Notes: generated from the letters alone by a model not told the origin. Shown: positions 11,401 to 21,431, counted from the stretch's first letter. The stretch is DNA of 58,131 nucleotides from Endotrypanum monterogeii (GCA_000333855.2 CM007317.1:901182-959312), one strand, 5' to 3'. Numbers and translations are program-made.

Positions 11401-14400
11401 CGTCTGAATGACCGCGTTCTACTGGAGGAGGTGAACCGCTTTCACCGGCGGTATTGCAGCACCATCGTGTTCTGCATGCACCTAATGGAGTCAGAGATTA
11501 GCGTGCGGTTCCTAAACAATCATTGTATCTACTTCACGGAAGGTGTTCTGCCATGTGTCCTCCGTTATGGTGGTGTGGTGGAGCTGCAGCGACCAGATTA
11601 CATCGTCGTCAGTTTTGGCGCCCACAACAAGGTCGCTCTTCATCAGAACCGCGCCGCCAAGTGCGCGCTGGAGGTAATGCACGTGCTGAACACCACCACC
11701 CCTATCGGTCCCCGTGTAGGGTGCATTATCGATGCGAGTGAGTATTATGTTGGTACTTGCGGAGCGGCAGACCGTAACGCGCTCGTCACCTTCAGCAACA
11801 CTCTACTACCGAAGGGAGATCTCATTCGCGTCCTCAAGTCTGTCCAGACGCAGATCCTTCTCACCCAGCGACTTGCCTCCACCTTGGAAAGCTCGATGCT
11901 CGTAATGCCGGTTGACTGCATGATTCTAAATCCGATCGGGAGAAAAGAGGTTATTCTGTACGAGTTGCGAGGTCACACTCGCATGCTGCCACCAGCGGTT
12001 TCCGAGGTGATGGTGCGCCGGGTTATACGTGCAGTACGCATGGGTTTTACCTACATGCTAAAGGGCGACTATGCTAAGGCACTCGAAATGCTAGAGCCCT
12101 ACGAGGCAGTGGAGTTGCAGGCAGCCCGCCTGGGCTTTGTCTGCAGGGCCTTCATTGCCCGCCGCATTCATCGCCCCTTTGTACGGTCGGTCACACGTCT
12201 CACATTTTCGGAGGTAAATTTTTCCGGCTACGACGAGAGCGGCGCCACAGAAGGGGAGGAGTCGCATGCGAGCGGCACTCCCCTCGGTACCCATCGGCAT
12301 CACAGTATCGTTGGCGGCTCAATGGTGTCGGCGAATCCGCTCGGCGTCAGCGGGGGTATCGGTGGTAACACCGCGCCCTTTGCTTTTTCTACCTTCAACG
12401 AAGTCGACCCAACCGCTTTTTTGACGACACCGCCGTCATTGCGGCTGGTGGTCGGCGCCGCCGTACAACCTTCGCCGCCGCCGCCGGATATGGTTGCTTC
12501 AAAGCAGGCGAGTGAGGGAAAATGGTCTACTCGTGTCGCATCGCTTGTCAGTCACGGTAGCGAAGGCTCACTGGCTTTGCATAATGGAAGCGACCTCGGC
12601 AAGGAGGCGGCGGCGGTGGGGGGGCTAGACGGAGTTGCCGCTAACCGTCCCCCCATCGACGAGGACGAGACGGCGCTGTTTGAGATATTTGTGGAGGATC
12701 AACCCGATGACGACTTGGATGATGATTCGGACGAGGGTGAGGCTGCTCTGGGCGGAAGGGGCATTGAGGTTAGTCACTGCGACTACCGAAGCCCTGTCGA
12801 GAGAACGACAAGCAGTGGTGGTCGTGGATCTGGTGAGCTGCAGGTGAATAGCTCGTTCCCGCTGGGAGTGGGCGCTACTGGCACACCGCGTTCTTCTCGT
12901 AAAGGGGAACTACCATTATTCTTCAAAGACTATGAAGGCAATACGTGGCGTCGGTCTTACGATGTGTTGGGTGTGGGCGCCTTCTCAACCGTGTATCGCG
13001 GCCTGTCCATGTCTGGTGACCTGGTGGCGCTCAAGTGCTTCAGACTTAGCGCGCGAAACATCGAAGTGCATGCCATTGTAGACGAGGTGCGGCTATTCGC
13101 AAATCTCCACCACGAGAACGTTGTGCAATACCTCAGCTTATACGTGTCGGAGTCCTGTGTGATTGAGATCATGGAGTTTGTGCCGGGTGGCTCACTCGAT
13201 ACCCTACTGAAGAGTTTCGGCTCCTTCCGGCCCGAGTCTGTGCGGCGCTACCTGCGAGACATCGCACGTGGACTGAGTTATCTCCACACAGAGGGCATTG
13301 TGCACTGCGACATAAAACCACACAACGTTCTTCTCGCCATGGATGGACAGTGTAAACTAAGCGATTTTGGCTCTGCCATCGCGCGAGCAACCTCTTCTGT
13401 GTGCAAGATTGACGATGTGCTGGAGATGCGCGGCACACCAGGGTACATGGCTCCAGAGGTTGCCCGCGGCGATGTGCCGACCATGAAGAGTGATGTCTAC
13501 TCGCTGGGAATTACTATTCTCGAACTCCTTATCGGGAAGCTTCCCTGGGACTACGTTGCTACTTCTGCCCCTAGTGTACCGGGGAGGGTACCGCAGCGCA
13601 CCAACGCTGAAGAGTTTCATTTCTGTGCCCAGCAAACATGCAGCGCATTCGTGCCTGATAGCTCGCCGAGTACGCCTGGTAACGCTCATAAGGGGTGTGT
13701 GACGTCCTCTGTAGTCCCGACAAGCCTGGCGGCAGCTCGCATCAAAGGTGGTTCAGGAAGTGTTAGCCCGCCGGATTCTTCGTGTCCTGTAGGGGCGCTG
13801 TCGCACTCAAGTCACACAGACCCAACCACCTCTGCTGATGGGACTGTATGCGGTGTGGATAATACTCCACTCACCGTCTCGAATCACTGCGGAGATGCCG
13901 CGCAAGGTCTCACAATCTCGATCGTTAACAACAAAACGTTAAGTGTGCGCAGCGAGGGTTGTGGTGATCTTCGGGAAGCACAGATCGGCACGCCAGATGA
14001 GGGAGGCTCTGCGGGGTCTAGTTGCGCGAGCGCCGTTACCGTACCGGGTATCGGTTGTGTGAGCCTTAGCGATGCGCCTGCTGCTACTCCGGGCTCTGTT
14101 GTTGAAGCGGGGGATGGAGATACAGCTGGTGCACCCCTCATCGAAGCAGAGAAGTATCCCCTCGCGATCAGTGAGCATAGTCAACAGCATCAAGCCGTTA
14201 CGGTCTCCCGAATCGTTTCTTCCACGAAAAATTCCAATCCCATTTCCCCTGCAGGTTATCAGTACTCGCACTCCGTTGTGCCTTCGCACCGGAGGCCAAT
14301 CGAGCAGGTCATCAGGAGTTCTACGCAACTTGTCGTGTATATTGGTCGAGGTCTGATCGTGCCGCACATTCCTGAAAGTCTAGATGAGGAGGTGATTGAC

Positions 14401-14481
14401 TTCTTGCGGCTGTGTTTAAATCCCGACCCACAGGGGCGCGCCTCGATGTCAGAGCTTCTTCTGCATCCATGGCTGATGTAA
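8500..14481 (+). CDS. Membrane sensor / cyclase-like / STE11-type protein kinase fusion
   Basis: This 1993-residue protein has, in order: a Ser/Pro-rich cytoplasmic N-terminus (1-365); TM1 (about 371-395); a roughly 390-residue presumably extracellular region; TM2 (about 786-811); a helical HAMP-like linker; a class III nucleotide cyclase-like region (about 978-1157); a disordered acidic linker; and a protein kinase domain (about 1485-1993). Kinase landmarks are the Gly loop GVGAFSTVYRG (1491-1501), Lys1512, HCDIKPHN (1602-1609), DFG (1622-1624) and MAPE (1650-1653). HCD replaces HRD, so it is a non-RD kinase, otherwise apparently active. A disordered insert of about 255 residues (about 1686-1940) splits the C-lobe before the last helices ending HPWLM. 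In the cyclase-like domain the first metal Asp position reads FCMHL, while the second is retained in RPDYIVVSFG, so cyclase activity is doubtful. It resembles MAP3K kinases. The true start is ATG 8500; the frame extends upstream only to a TTG. Confidence 0.9.
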   Translation: MNEGQGPASPSNVHDVASQESSRRLNHPCSPSTGEPLRRASPLLPDGPAARSAYDDRTFQSPTASAHTIVPLLFQSVVTEGAGRSFLQRASTPSVLMATPSFSRSASPSHGAVTQAGTLPAVLDHTGSEKEMQDLTLPIDTSIPRVSIIDTSVNAAGAETPVPSRSGGDHIFEACRSRRKPREAEVSFTGSTSTAPGADAAVLPTTGVAGRTLPSGGDHTRMATSRFARVSGVASMTSSGAISSFLPADGARSRATSWNAAGLSYHPSSSGNDDRRLDGTDNRVGALRGEASILSTGQSIDPLMSPSSPQSGCDPSRPLISLSTRARSDSHILEQRYCTASSSFNELRQLSSYAHDVKAIKSKECACRVPVSLAVVMSTVITVILVASLTIVPLNTVSIQSADYVTSTLSLSLASSYTRSVEATMSFLPNAISAYAFAYMSSSDKDAWDWTAADMPQAMRQLCHTVAGTDRNAVPFLLYMSFSSPYTGYSAYCSKQYNNHLVGNYVQDNSSQPRYYVSDVTFNYVEPLTVYPAVKPMTPWEFTVEFGGTNNTWNEVVMPWYEKFLENQEVETATRSSKSQRHVSADVGSLPSLDPVEVGDIKYLNGYWRVLTTNNVSVLTYTLPFVDYAGNPASITGALQPDGCNTLRPGGLIASGSSARAMVVDTSSGLVFINSWGQDTMVRLDNWDSFCQCAPAGNDLSAVYLEDITDPLMIAAVRHIGGRKGIAEAPLELDQWMGQFAVDNMDNLMVVSRVPISSAYSDMNLVVIYAVRKSEFIELINNVQRSALIAVLTVLVIIVLVEVALLYLLVQPVRGVAAGLRAAAELRDGREYVDNVTSMIKEVAEMQHDFRIMNAKLMQMKTFLPQGMLGVHTTYSDGQGASDNDFPPLPISVAPRRGGSSISEGGRRDSRRSGSSEVADEDGNDDFNAVQHDKADAHGELGGTLSGDKAAIRRREGFDSSTADLHFRLNDRVLLEEVNRFHRRYCSTIVFCMHLMESEISVRFLNNHCIYFTEGVLPCVLRYGGVVELQRPDYIVVSFGAHNKVALHQNRAAKCALEVMHVLNTTTPIGPRVGCIIDASEYYVGTCGAADRNALVTFSNTLLPKGDLIRVLKSVQTQILLTQRLASTLESSMLVMPVDCMILNPIGRKEVILYELRGHTRMLPPAVSEVMVRRVIRAVRMGFTYMLKGDYAKALEMLEPYEAVELQAARLGFVCRAFIARRIHRPFVRSVTRLTFSEVNFSGYDESGATEGEESHASGTPLGTHRHHSIVGGSMVSANPLGVSGGIGGNTAPFAFSTFNEVDPTAFLTTPPSLRLVVGAAVQPSPPPPDMVASKQASEGKWSTRVASLVSHGSEGSLALHNGSDLGKEAAAVGGLDGVAANRPPIDEDETALFEIFVEDQPDDDLDDDSDEGEAALGGRGIEVSHCDYRSPVERTTSSGGRGSGELQVNSSFPLGVGATGTPRSSRKGELPLFFKDYEGNTWRRSYDVLGVGAFSTVYRGLSMSGDLVALKCFRLSARNIEVHAIVDEVRLFANLHHENVVQYLSLYVSESCVIEIMEFVPGGSLDTLLKSFGSFRPESVRRYLRDIARGLSYLHTEGIVHCDIKPHNVLLAMDGQCKLSDFGSAIARATSSVCKIDDVLEMRGTPGYMAPEVARGDVPTMKSDVYSLGITILELLIGKLPWDYVATSAPSVPGRVPQRTNAEEFHFCAQQTCSAFVPDSSPSTPGNAHKGCVTSSVVPTSLAAARIKGGSGSVSPPDSSCPVGALSHSSHTDPTTSADGTVCGVDNTPLTVSNHCGDAAQGLTISIVNNKTLSVRSEGCGDLREAQIGTPDEGGSAGSSCASAVTVPGIGCVSLSDAPAATPGSVVEAGDGDTAGAPLIEAEKYPLAISEHSQQHQAVTVSRIVSSTKNSNPISPAGYQYSHSVVPSHRRPIEQVIRSSTQLVVYIGRGLIVPHIPESLDEEVIDFLRLCLNPDPQGRASMSELLLHPWLM

Positions 14482-16377
14482 ATGGGCATTCTGAGTTTTT
14501 TTTTCAAGAGTGAGAAGAGATGGCGGGAAAGGGAGAGGGTTGGAGTTAGAAAAAAAAATAGGGACTACCCGACGGTGCACGCGCCTGTCCTATTGGCCGG
14601 CGTTTTTTTTTTCTGCCCTTCTCTTGCATTTTGCTTCTCTGCATCACATGAACTCGTGTTCTATCACCATCATACATGTGCTTCAATACCCATGAGATCC
14701 AGGTGCATGTAGGTGTGCTGCTTGGTTTTGACTTCACCTCGCGCTCTTCGTAGCTTCAATCAGTGGTGAATGATGTTTTGTTATTATTATTATTAATCCT
14801 TATTTTAGTAAGTGCGTGTCGTCGTATCTTATTTTTACGGGTTTCGGCGCCCCCTTCCTCCTCCTCTCTCCCCATCTCTCTCTCCGTGTGAAGAGAGCGC
14901 ACCTGCTGACGGGTAGACGTTCACATCGCTCTCTCTCTGTTTCTTTTTTCAGTTTCATTTGTATTTGATTTGGTGAAGTGCTGTTGTGGTATCTCTCCTG
15001 AGGTTTGGGGATATCCTTTTTGTTGTTGTTCGTCCGTGGTTTTCCCTTCCGAACATACATACATACATACACACACACGAAAAGAAGACCCTTTCCACAC
15101 ATGCACGCAAACGCTATCATTTTATTTTGTTTTCAGACGTATCGAATTGGTTCAACCCCTCTTACCATTTTTTTTTTGATCGCTTCCTCGTATCTCTCTC
15201 TTTTGCTGTTCTCGTTTGTGTGCTGTTACTCGAGCCTCCGTGTTTGGATGCATGTCATTTTTAAATGGATAAAGGGTGAGGGCGACGGAAAAGCACAATC
15301 AGCGGGGTACACACTCCGTAGGCAAGTCAAGGTGCTTATAGCACTGCTTACTTTGGTTCATGTCTTTATCGCCGTTATTATGATGCGTTTTTTTTTCTTC
15401 TCGATCATTTCTCTGTCAGATTGTGTGTGTGCGTGTGTGTTGACATGATTTGACGGTGGTTAGTTTCCGTCCGCGTATCATTTTCTTGTTGTGTGTGTCT
15501 AGATTTTCATTTGACTGTCTTTTTAAAAAAAAAACATTTCAGTTTTTGAACGTGTGAAATAGGTTGTTAGGAGTCACTCTTGTCCATGCGCTCACGGTTA
15601 CTTCCATCCAAAGCGCGCTGCTTCCTCCTCCTTTTTTTTTTTTTTGCGTGTTCCCCTCCTCTTCTGTCTGTTCAATCTAGTATGTTTCGTATATATGCTA
15701 ATGTATTCATGTGTGTGAGTGTGAAGTGCGGGCTTATGCGGCACTTTATTTTCCCCTATACATATATATGTGTTGTGTGTTTGTGTTTATATATATATAT
15801 ATATTCAGTCAATTTCACATGGGTGTTGTTTACTTTGACCCCGCTGTAATGCTGTTGAGCTGACTGTATATCCAACTCAAAGAATTTGGAGCACGTCATT
15901 CTCTTCGAAATAAAAATAGAAAAACAACTAAGAAGCAGTACCTCCCGCTTGGGAAATATATAAAAAGGTCGAGGAGGAACCCACCGCCGCGAGTACGTGT
16001 CAGCTTACTTTCACATGTTGTGTCCTTCACCTGTGAGGTGGAAAGGTGTCCCCAAGTCTCGATTCCTGTACCGTTGCCTAGCCTCTGTGTTTTTGATCAT
16101 CGAAGATGAGCGAGGCCTTTTTTTTTCCTGCGTATCACCATATATGGACGGTGCTAGGACGATAGGTCGGAGGTATCTCGAAGGAGTACTTCGGGTGCTA
16201 AAGTGTGCAGGCGTATCGCTCGTTTATTCTGATGCATCGAAGAATATCCTTCAGTTTTTTTTTTTGCTTCTCAGAAAAAAAAAAAACGCGTTCTTCTTAC
16301 ACGGTTCTCTCCCCATACTTCTCTCTTTCCTTGTTTCTTCGGCTCCTTTCGTTTGCCATACTTGATTCTGGTTCACG

Positions 16378-16420
<43 letters not shown>

Positions 16421-16746
16421 ATGTACAAATCGAAAGTCGAAAATAATCACAAATATTCGGTTATCAATCACTCATTCGTCTCCTCATCTCCCCCCTTTTT
16501 TATCTTGTGTGTGTCTGGGTGTGTTTGAAGGTTGGTTTTGCAGTCCAGCACATTCTTATCTGCATCCCTCTTTATATCGGTCGTTGGCGTTTCGTTTTGT
16601 TTTGTGTCTCCGCCAGTTACGCTGGCGTAATTGGTGCGAGAGATATTCAAGTCACAGGAAATTTGAGGCAACCACTTTATCACCACAACAAGCCACAGTC
16701 AACGTCAGTCAATTATTATTATTATTTTTTTTTGATAAGAGTGAAC
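14482..16746. other. 2.3-kb intergenic spacer
   Basis: I see no gene. It holds TTA repeats (about 14781-14796), ATAC repeats (about 15055-15072), several poly-T runs and a (TA)n(TG)n tract at 16379-16420. The most likely acceptor for the epimerase is the AG at 16615-16616 after a T/C-rich run, giving a leader of about 130 bases. The frame upstream of the epimerase ATG is open for 240 bases but has no ATG and encodes low-complexity sequence. Confidence 0.75.
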
Positions 16747-17925
16747 ATGCGGGTGCTTGTCTGCGGTGGTGCGGGGTATATCGGCACACACTTCGTGCGC
16801 GAGCTTTTATCCCACAGCAAGCATGAGGTAATCATTGTGGACAACCTTCACGGGGCTTCTCTCACAGAGAAAAATATGGACACAGAGAAGGGCTACGCCC
16901 AACGGCACCCTGATGCAGACATAGAGAAAATGAAGAGGGACGGTTACCGCTTCGCAAAGCTGGAGGTGGGCGACGTGCGCGATGTCAAGTTTCTCGAGCA
17001 GGTCTTCACTCAGCATGCCCCAATCGACGCTGTGGTCCACATGTGTGCGTACATTGTCGTGCCGGAAAGTGTGCACGATCCATTACGGTATTACGACAAC
17101 AACGTTGTTGGCATGCTGCGCATATTACAGACGATGCATCAGTTTCACTGCGACAAGTTCATTCTTTCCAGTACGGCGGCACTCTTCGGCAACCCTTACG
17201 CTCGTATGGAAGCTGGCTCAAAAGACGTACAGGGCTTGATGGAGCCCATCCCCTCCGACGCCATGTGCATGCCAGAAAGCCCGTACGGCAAGACGAAGCT
17301 TGTTGACGAGTACATGCTGCAGGACTGTGCTGTTGCTTACGGTATAAAGAGCGTCTGTCTGCGGTATTTCAACGCATGCGGTGCTCATGCTGATGGAGAT
17401 ATTGGCGAGACCCACGAACCCGAGACGCACCTCATCCCACTTATTCTTCGTGTCCCTCTGGCTGACAAGATCAATGCCTTTAATGAGGCGCACCATCCTC
17501 AACGCCAGAGGGTGAAGGACTACATTTCCATTTTTGGCACCGACTACCCCACGCCGGACGGGACATGTGTCAGGGACTACGTGCACGTTACGGATCTCTC
17601 GTCGGCCCACGTGTTGGCCTTGGACTATTTGGAAAAGCTAACTCCGAACGACAAGGACAAGTTTTTCTCAGCGTTCAACCTGGGCACATCGAAGGGCTAC
17701 TCGGTGCGCCAGGTCATCGAGTCGGCGCGGCGCGTCACAGGACATCCGATTCCAGTGAAGGAGGAGAAGCGCCGTGACGGAGATCCACCGGTGCTTGTGG
17801 CGTCTGGCGAGGAGGCGAAGAAGGTGCTTGGATGGACACCGCAATATGATTCTATCGACAAGATAATTTCTTCTGCGTGGAGGTTCCACAGCAATAACCC
17901 TATCGGCTACGAGCACTCAGAGTGA
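16747..17925 (+). CDS. GALE: UDP-glucose 4-epimerase
   Basis: This 392-residue extended short-chain dehydrogenase interconverts UDP-glucose and UDP-galactose using bound NAD+. It supplies UDP-Gal for surface glycoconjugates. The Rossmann motif GGAGYIGTH lies at residues 7-15 (G7, G10, G13). The catalytic residues are visible as Ser142-Thr143 in LSSTAALFG and the Tyr180-x3-Lys184 pair in SPYGKTK. RYFNACGAH, a substrate-loop signature, follows near residue 205, and CVRDYVHVTDL near 275 matches the family. Length is normal for the trypanosomatid enzymes. The T. brucei enzyme is reported to be glycosomal, but the C-terminus here (GYEHSE) is not a PTS1 tripeptide, and I see no convincing PTS2 near the N-terminus. 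The start is ATG 16747, because the Rossmann strand begins immediately after it. Confidence 0.97.
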   Translation: MRVLVCGGAGYIGTHFVRELLSHSKHEVIIVDNLHGASLTEKNMDTEKGYAQRHPDADIEKMKRDGYRFAKLEVGDVRDVKFLEQVFTQHAPIDAVVHMCAYIVVPESVHDPLRYYDNNVVGMLRILQTMHQFHCDKFILSSTAALFGNPYARMEAGSKDVQGLMEPIPSDAMCMPESPYGKTKLVDEYMLQDCAVAYGIKSVCLRYFNACGAHADGDIGETHEPETHLIPLILRVPLADKINAFNEAHHPQRQRVKDYISIFGTDYPTPDGTCVRDYVHVTDLSSAHVLALDYLEKLTPNDKDKFFSAFNLGTSKGYSVRQVIESARRVTGHPIPVKEEKRRDGDPPVLVASGEEAKKVLGWTPQYDSIDKIISSAWRFHSNNPIGYEHSE

Positions 17926-18013
17926 TTTCAGTTACAGCGAGTCGCTTGATAGGTTCGACATTTACGCGTACCTGCTCATCTCCCATTTGAGTTGATCGGG
18001 TCTCGCAACGATT

Positions 18014-18048
<35 letters not shown>

Positions 18049-19099
18049 ATATGATAAATATTATTTTTGTCGATGTTGTTGTTTATAAATATATAAATAT
18101 ATATATATATATTTATATATATATTAAATACGAACCTCTCCCAAGACGGGTTCTTTATACAGAGCACCACCCCTCCTTCACCCCTCCCCCCCTTCTTCTG
18201 AACGAGGTAGGATAGGGGGAATTAACGCCTTTTTTCTTGCTTTATTTCTCGCCTGTTTCGAGGCTCATTGGGCTAGCGGCATGAATCGTTTTCTTTTTCA
18301 ACTCACATCCTGTGTTTTTGTGTGTGCTCCTACTCGAAGGACTGATGCTGTCCTCATTGCAAAGGCGAAGTCACTTCTTGAGAGGCAAAACTCGAGGATA
18401 TACGACGACTCATTCTCATTCCTCACGCTTTTCCAGTTGTAGATATGTGCGCCAGTCAGTGAACCACGTCCTCAAATACCGAGAGAAAACATCTGGCATA
18501 CATTCCGTATGTCTCTTCTTGTCGAGTGAAGCGATATATTTAGCATTCCTTGTCCTTTTTCACCCCTCGAGAGCCCTCTCGCCATCGCTGATAAACGGGA
18601 TAGGGAACAATGCACGAAACAGGAGCAGAACACGGAGCAAGAGAACCCTAGTGGAAGTGGATGGCTGGAAGTGTCTCCTCCTCCTCCGCCTCTCAAGGAG
18701 TGCCGGGCCTGTGTGAGCGAGAGAGAGCACACACAACATTTCCCCTCTCCTATTTTCTCAAAACACTCTTCTTTTTCATTCCATTGGCTTTTCTTCCCCC
18801 GACAGATTTTTTTTTCTCTGCGCGTGTGTGTGTGTGTGTTAGTGTTTCATTTAGCTCAGCTTCCTAAAATCGTGTCAATAAGTTTCTTTGCCGAAAGTAG
18901 GGTGATTTTTATAATACTATGTTTTTCTCTTCTCAGAGATAGGGATGTGACTGCACATGCGCGAATGCTCATTGTGTGCATGAGGAACGAAAATACACTG
19001 AGTCTCCACTGCTTTTTCACTTGTGTGTTCTTGTGGGTGGTGTGCGCGATGTTTTTAGCCTTCCACTTTTCTTCTTTGATTTTTCTGTTCTCATTTTGT

Positions 19100-19135
<36 letters not shown>

Positions 19136-19853
19136 TACCATTCCTTGGTTCCTGGATTTTCGTTTGCTTGTCTTCTCAATGCAGTGGTAGGTAAGATGTG
19201 GTTTACGTGTATTTGTCTCCTTTCCCCGCATGCACCCCACTTCACCTCCATCTCTGCGATTCGTCTCTCCTTCCTTCAGTCCTTGTGTGCTGAGGAAAAT
19301 TTCCGTTTTTGCATTTTTTTTTGTTTTGTGCGCTTCCTCCAAGCACACACACGCACACAAGAAGAGAAAAACGCATGGTCAATGATGTGCTGCCGATGGT
19401 CTTTCTCTTCTGAGGTATTGGTACCCTCACTCTGGACGCCTTGAAGCCTTACCAATGGATGGCTTATGGGAAAAAGAAAAATGTCAAGACTCCAAAGCAT
19501 GCAGCGAGAATCACTGTCAGCCGCTGCACTCCTCAATGTGCTCATTGGATACTTATTCCTTGTCCCATGTCTTTCACCAGTGCTATTGCTTCTTCTTTTG
19601 TTTTCTAACTCCCTCGCCTTTTTTTCCCTATTTTTTTTTGGGGGGGGGCGGTGGTGGTGGTGGAAGTGGTTTGACGCTGCGATGATGCATTTATGCTACA
19701 TGTTTTGATATCGCATCATACTTAGTTTCTAGGGCATTGGGGATTGCGCGAGTGTCATTAGGAGTCTACGTCTGCGCTCACGCATGAGTTTTTATGAGTT
19801 CCACTCTTCATTTCCTTAAAACATCTTTCCCTCACTGAAAAGAAGAGAAATAC
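17926..19853. other. 1.9-kb intergenic spacer
   Basis: I see no gene. There is a long TA-rich tract at 18015-18128, a (TG)n tract at 19102-19133, and a G-run followed by GGT repeats at about 19640-19670. A 257-codon open frame at 18671-19444 encodes Phe/Ser/Cys-rich low-complexity sequence, crosses the (TG)n tract, and is judged not to be a gene. The first AG after the last pyrimidine tract (19841-19842) would leave only an 11-base leader for the next gene. Confidence 0.75.
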
Positions 19854-21431
19854 ATGCGCAGCACCGCTTTGCTTCGGGCCTCAGCGGGGAGCACCCCTGA
19901 GGCAAGGTGTGCCTGCATCTCAACTGCGTCGAAGGCGGTTTTCACCCCAGCTTCGGTACGAGGGGTGTCTTCTTGGGTGTACGTCCACAGGCGCTGTCGT
20001 CTGCGAGAATTGAGCTGCTGCACTTGGAATGAGGGCTCACATTCTATTGCGCTGCAGTGCAGCCGCGCCCATGTGAGGTCACGCTCACTACCCCCCGATG
20101 ACCCCTTTGGTGAGCGCGGCAGCTGGGAGGACCCGAGCGACGGTATCTACGCCGCGTGGAAAGATGTCGACCAGGAGGGTTTTGTGAATGCGGCGGGAAG
20201 CCAGGAGGTGCGGCAGGCGCATTTCGGCCCTGAGTGGGCTCGATTCACCACGGTGGGGCGTATGTCTGTAAAAAAGATGCGAGAAGATTTGGGGCCCCAG
20301 CAGGCGCCGCCACTCGACTCGGTTTCCGTTGCGTCACAGGGCTCGGAGGAAGCTAGGCCAGTAGCTGGCTCTTATTCGCGGCGCTATCCAACAGCCGAGG
20401 AGATCCACGAGGCAGATCTGAGGCAGCGCCGTCAACTGCTCAATCGAAACTACACAAGCTACGAAGACTTTGTGGAGCACGAACTCGGCGGCGGGAGCGG
20501 ATTTTCATGTACGAAGGTGGATGCGACTCCTGGTCCCGAGGCAGGGATGCACCAAGGAGATGTCAAGGAAGATCTCCACTTTGCCGCGTCTATGGAGAGC
20601 GAGTTTTTCGCAGTGGACGGCCTAGACGGGTGCGACCGCATGGCTCAGCGCAACGTAGAGAGAGCTGCACTGGAGACACTGGAGGCGGCCGAGGTCGAAG
20701 AAGCGCTGCCGCTTCCATCTTTCATTTTCGACTCAGGCGTGGGAAACGCTGCAGCGACAGCTACAGTGTCTTCACCGAAGTCTACCCCAAACATGTGCCT
20801 TCCTGGCTCAGTATCGAAAATCAACAGACCCGATGTGGCGGCTGGCGTATGTGGGGCAACGCCATTCTCAGCGAAGGTCTCACCATCCGGGCGTGTTTCT
20901 CATGGTGCGTCTGCGGGTACAGATAGCATTCCTGCCGCGGTTGTGCGACAGGTGCTGAGTGCTCTCGGTCATCCACATGGTGACTCCCGCCTCCCTCTCA
21001 CCGACCCCATCCACTGGGGCACGGATGATATTATACTTTTTCTAGCGCTCATGGAGCAATTTTCTTCATCTGTGGAGGCAGACATCTGTTCATTGCCGAC
21101 TGTGTGCCCCACGATGGACGACACGATGTGCGATACTTTCCGTATGGCCCGTGTAACGGGCGAGATGTTGCTGAACGTGGTTGTGCCGCCTCGTTTGTTT
21201 CGGCTGATGCGGCAGTGGCACCTTCGCCGACAGGACGTGGTCAACACAGCGTGGCGGCTACAGGGGAAGGCGCTAACACCACCAGTAACGACAGCGTATG
21301 ACTGTATTGAGGATGCCATTGTACAGGCGGCCGTGTCACAGAGCCGCCAGCGATTGTCAGAGACGGTGCAGCAGCTGGACGCAAACCTCATACAAGAGAC
21401 CATTCTTCTTTGTTTTCCCTATGCCCGCTGA
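19854..21431 (+). CDS. Conserved-looking hypothetical protein, possibly mitochondrial
   Basis: This is a 525-residue protein that I do not recognise. The first 60 residues are rich in Arg, Ser and Ala and almost lack acidic residues, which fits a mitochondrial import signal. Residues about 75-150 contain an aromatic, charged segment (SDGIYAAWKDVDQEGF, FGPEWARFTTVGRMSVKKM) with the look of a folded module. The middle is acidic and disordered. The C-terminal third (about 375-525) is predicted helical, with WGTDDIILFLALMEQ and RLFRLMRQWHLRRQDVV as the most structured parts. Codon use matches the neighbouring genes, supporting a real gene. The start is the first ATG; the next in-frame ATG is more than 130 codons downstream and would discard the basic N-terminus. 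A mitochondrial gene-expression role is a guess only. Confidence 0.85.
   Translation: MRSTALLRASAGSTPEARCACISTASKAVFTPASVRGVSSWVYVHRRCRLRELSCCTWNEGSHSIALQCSRAHVRSRSLPPDDPFGERGSWEDPSDGIYAAWKDVDQEGFVNAAGSQEVRQAHFGPEWARFTTVGRMSVKKMREDLGPQQAPPLDSVSVASQGSEEARPVAGSYSRRYPTAEEIHEADLRQRRQLLNRNYTSYEDFVEHELGGGSGFSCTKVDATPGPEAGMHQGDVKEDLHFAASMESEFFAVDGLDGCDRMAQRNVERAALETLEAAEVEEALPLPSFIFDSGVGNAAATATVSSPKSTPNMCLPGSVSKINRPDVAAGVCGATPFSAKVSPSGRVSHGASAGTDSIPAAVVRQVLSALGHPHGDSRLPLTDPIHWGTDDIILFLALMEQFSSSVEADICSLPTVCPTMDDTMCDTFRMARVTGEMLLNVVVPPRLFRLMRQWHLRRQDVVNTAWRLQGKALTPPVTTAYDCIEDAIVQAAVSQSRQRLSETVQQLDANLIQETILLCFPYAR

Noticed and set aside
16507..16746. 80-codon N-terminal extension of the epimerase
   Set aside because: It starts with GTG, contains no ATG, and the conserved Rossmann strand begins right after the ATG at 16747.
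18671..19444. 257-codon + strand open frame in the spacer upstream of 19854
   Set aside because: It translates to Phe/Ser/Cys/Val-rich low-complexity sequence, crosses a (TG)n tract, and has none of the G+C-rich third-position bias of real genes here.
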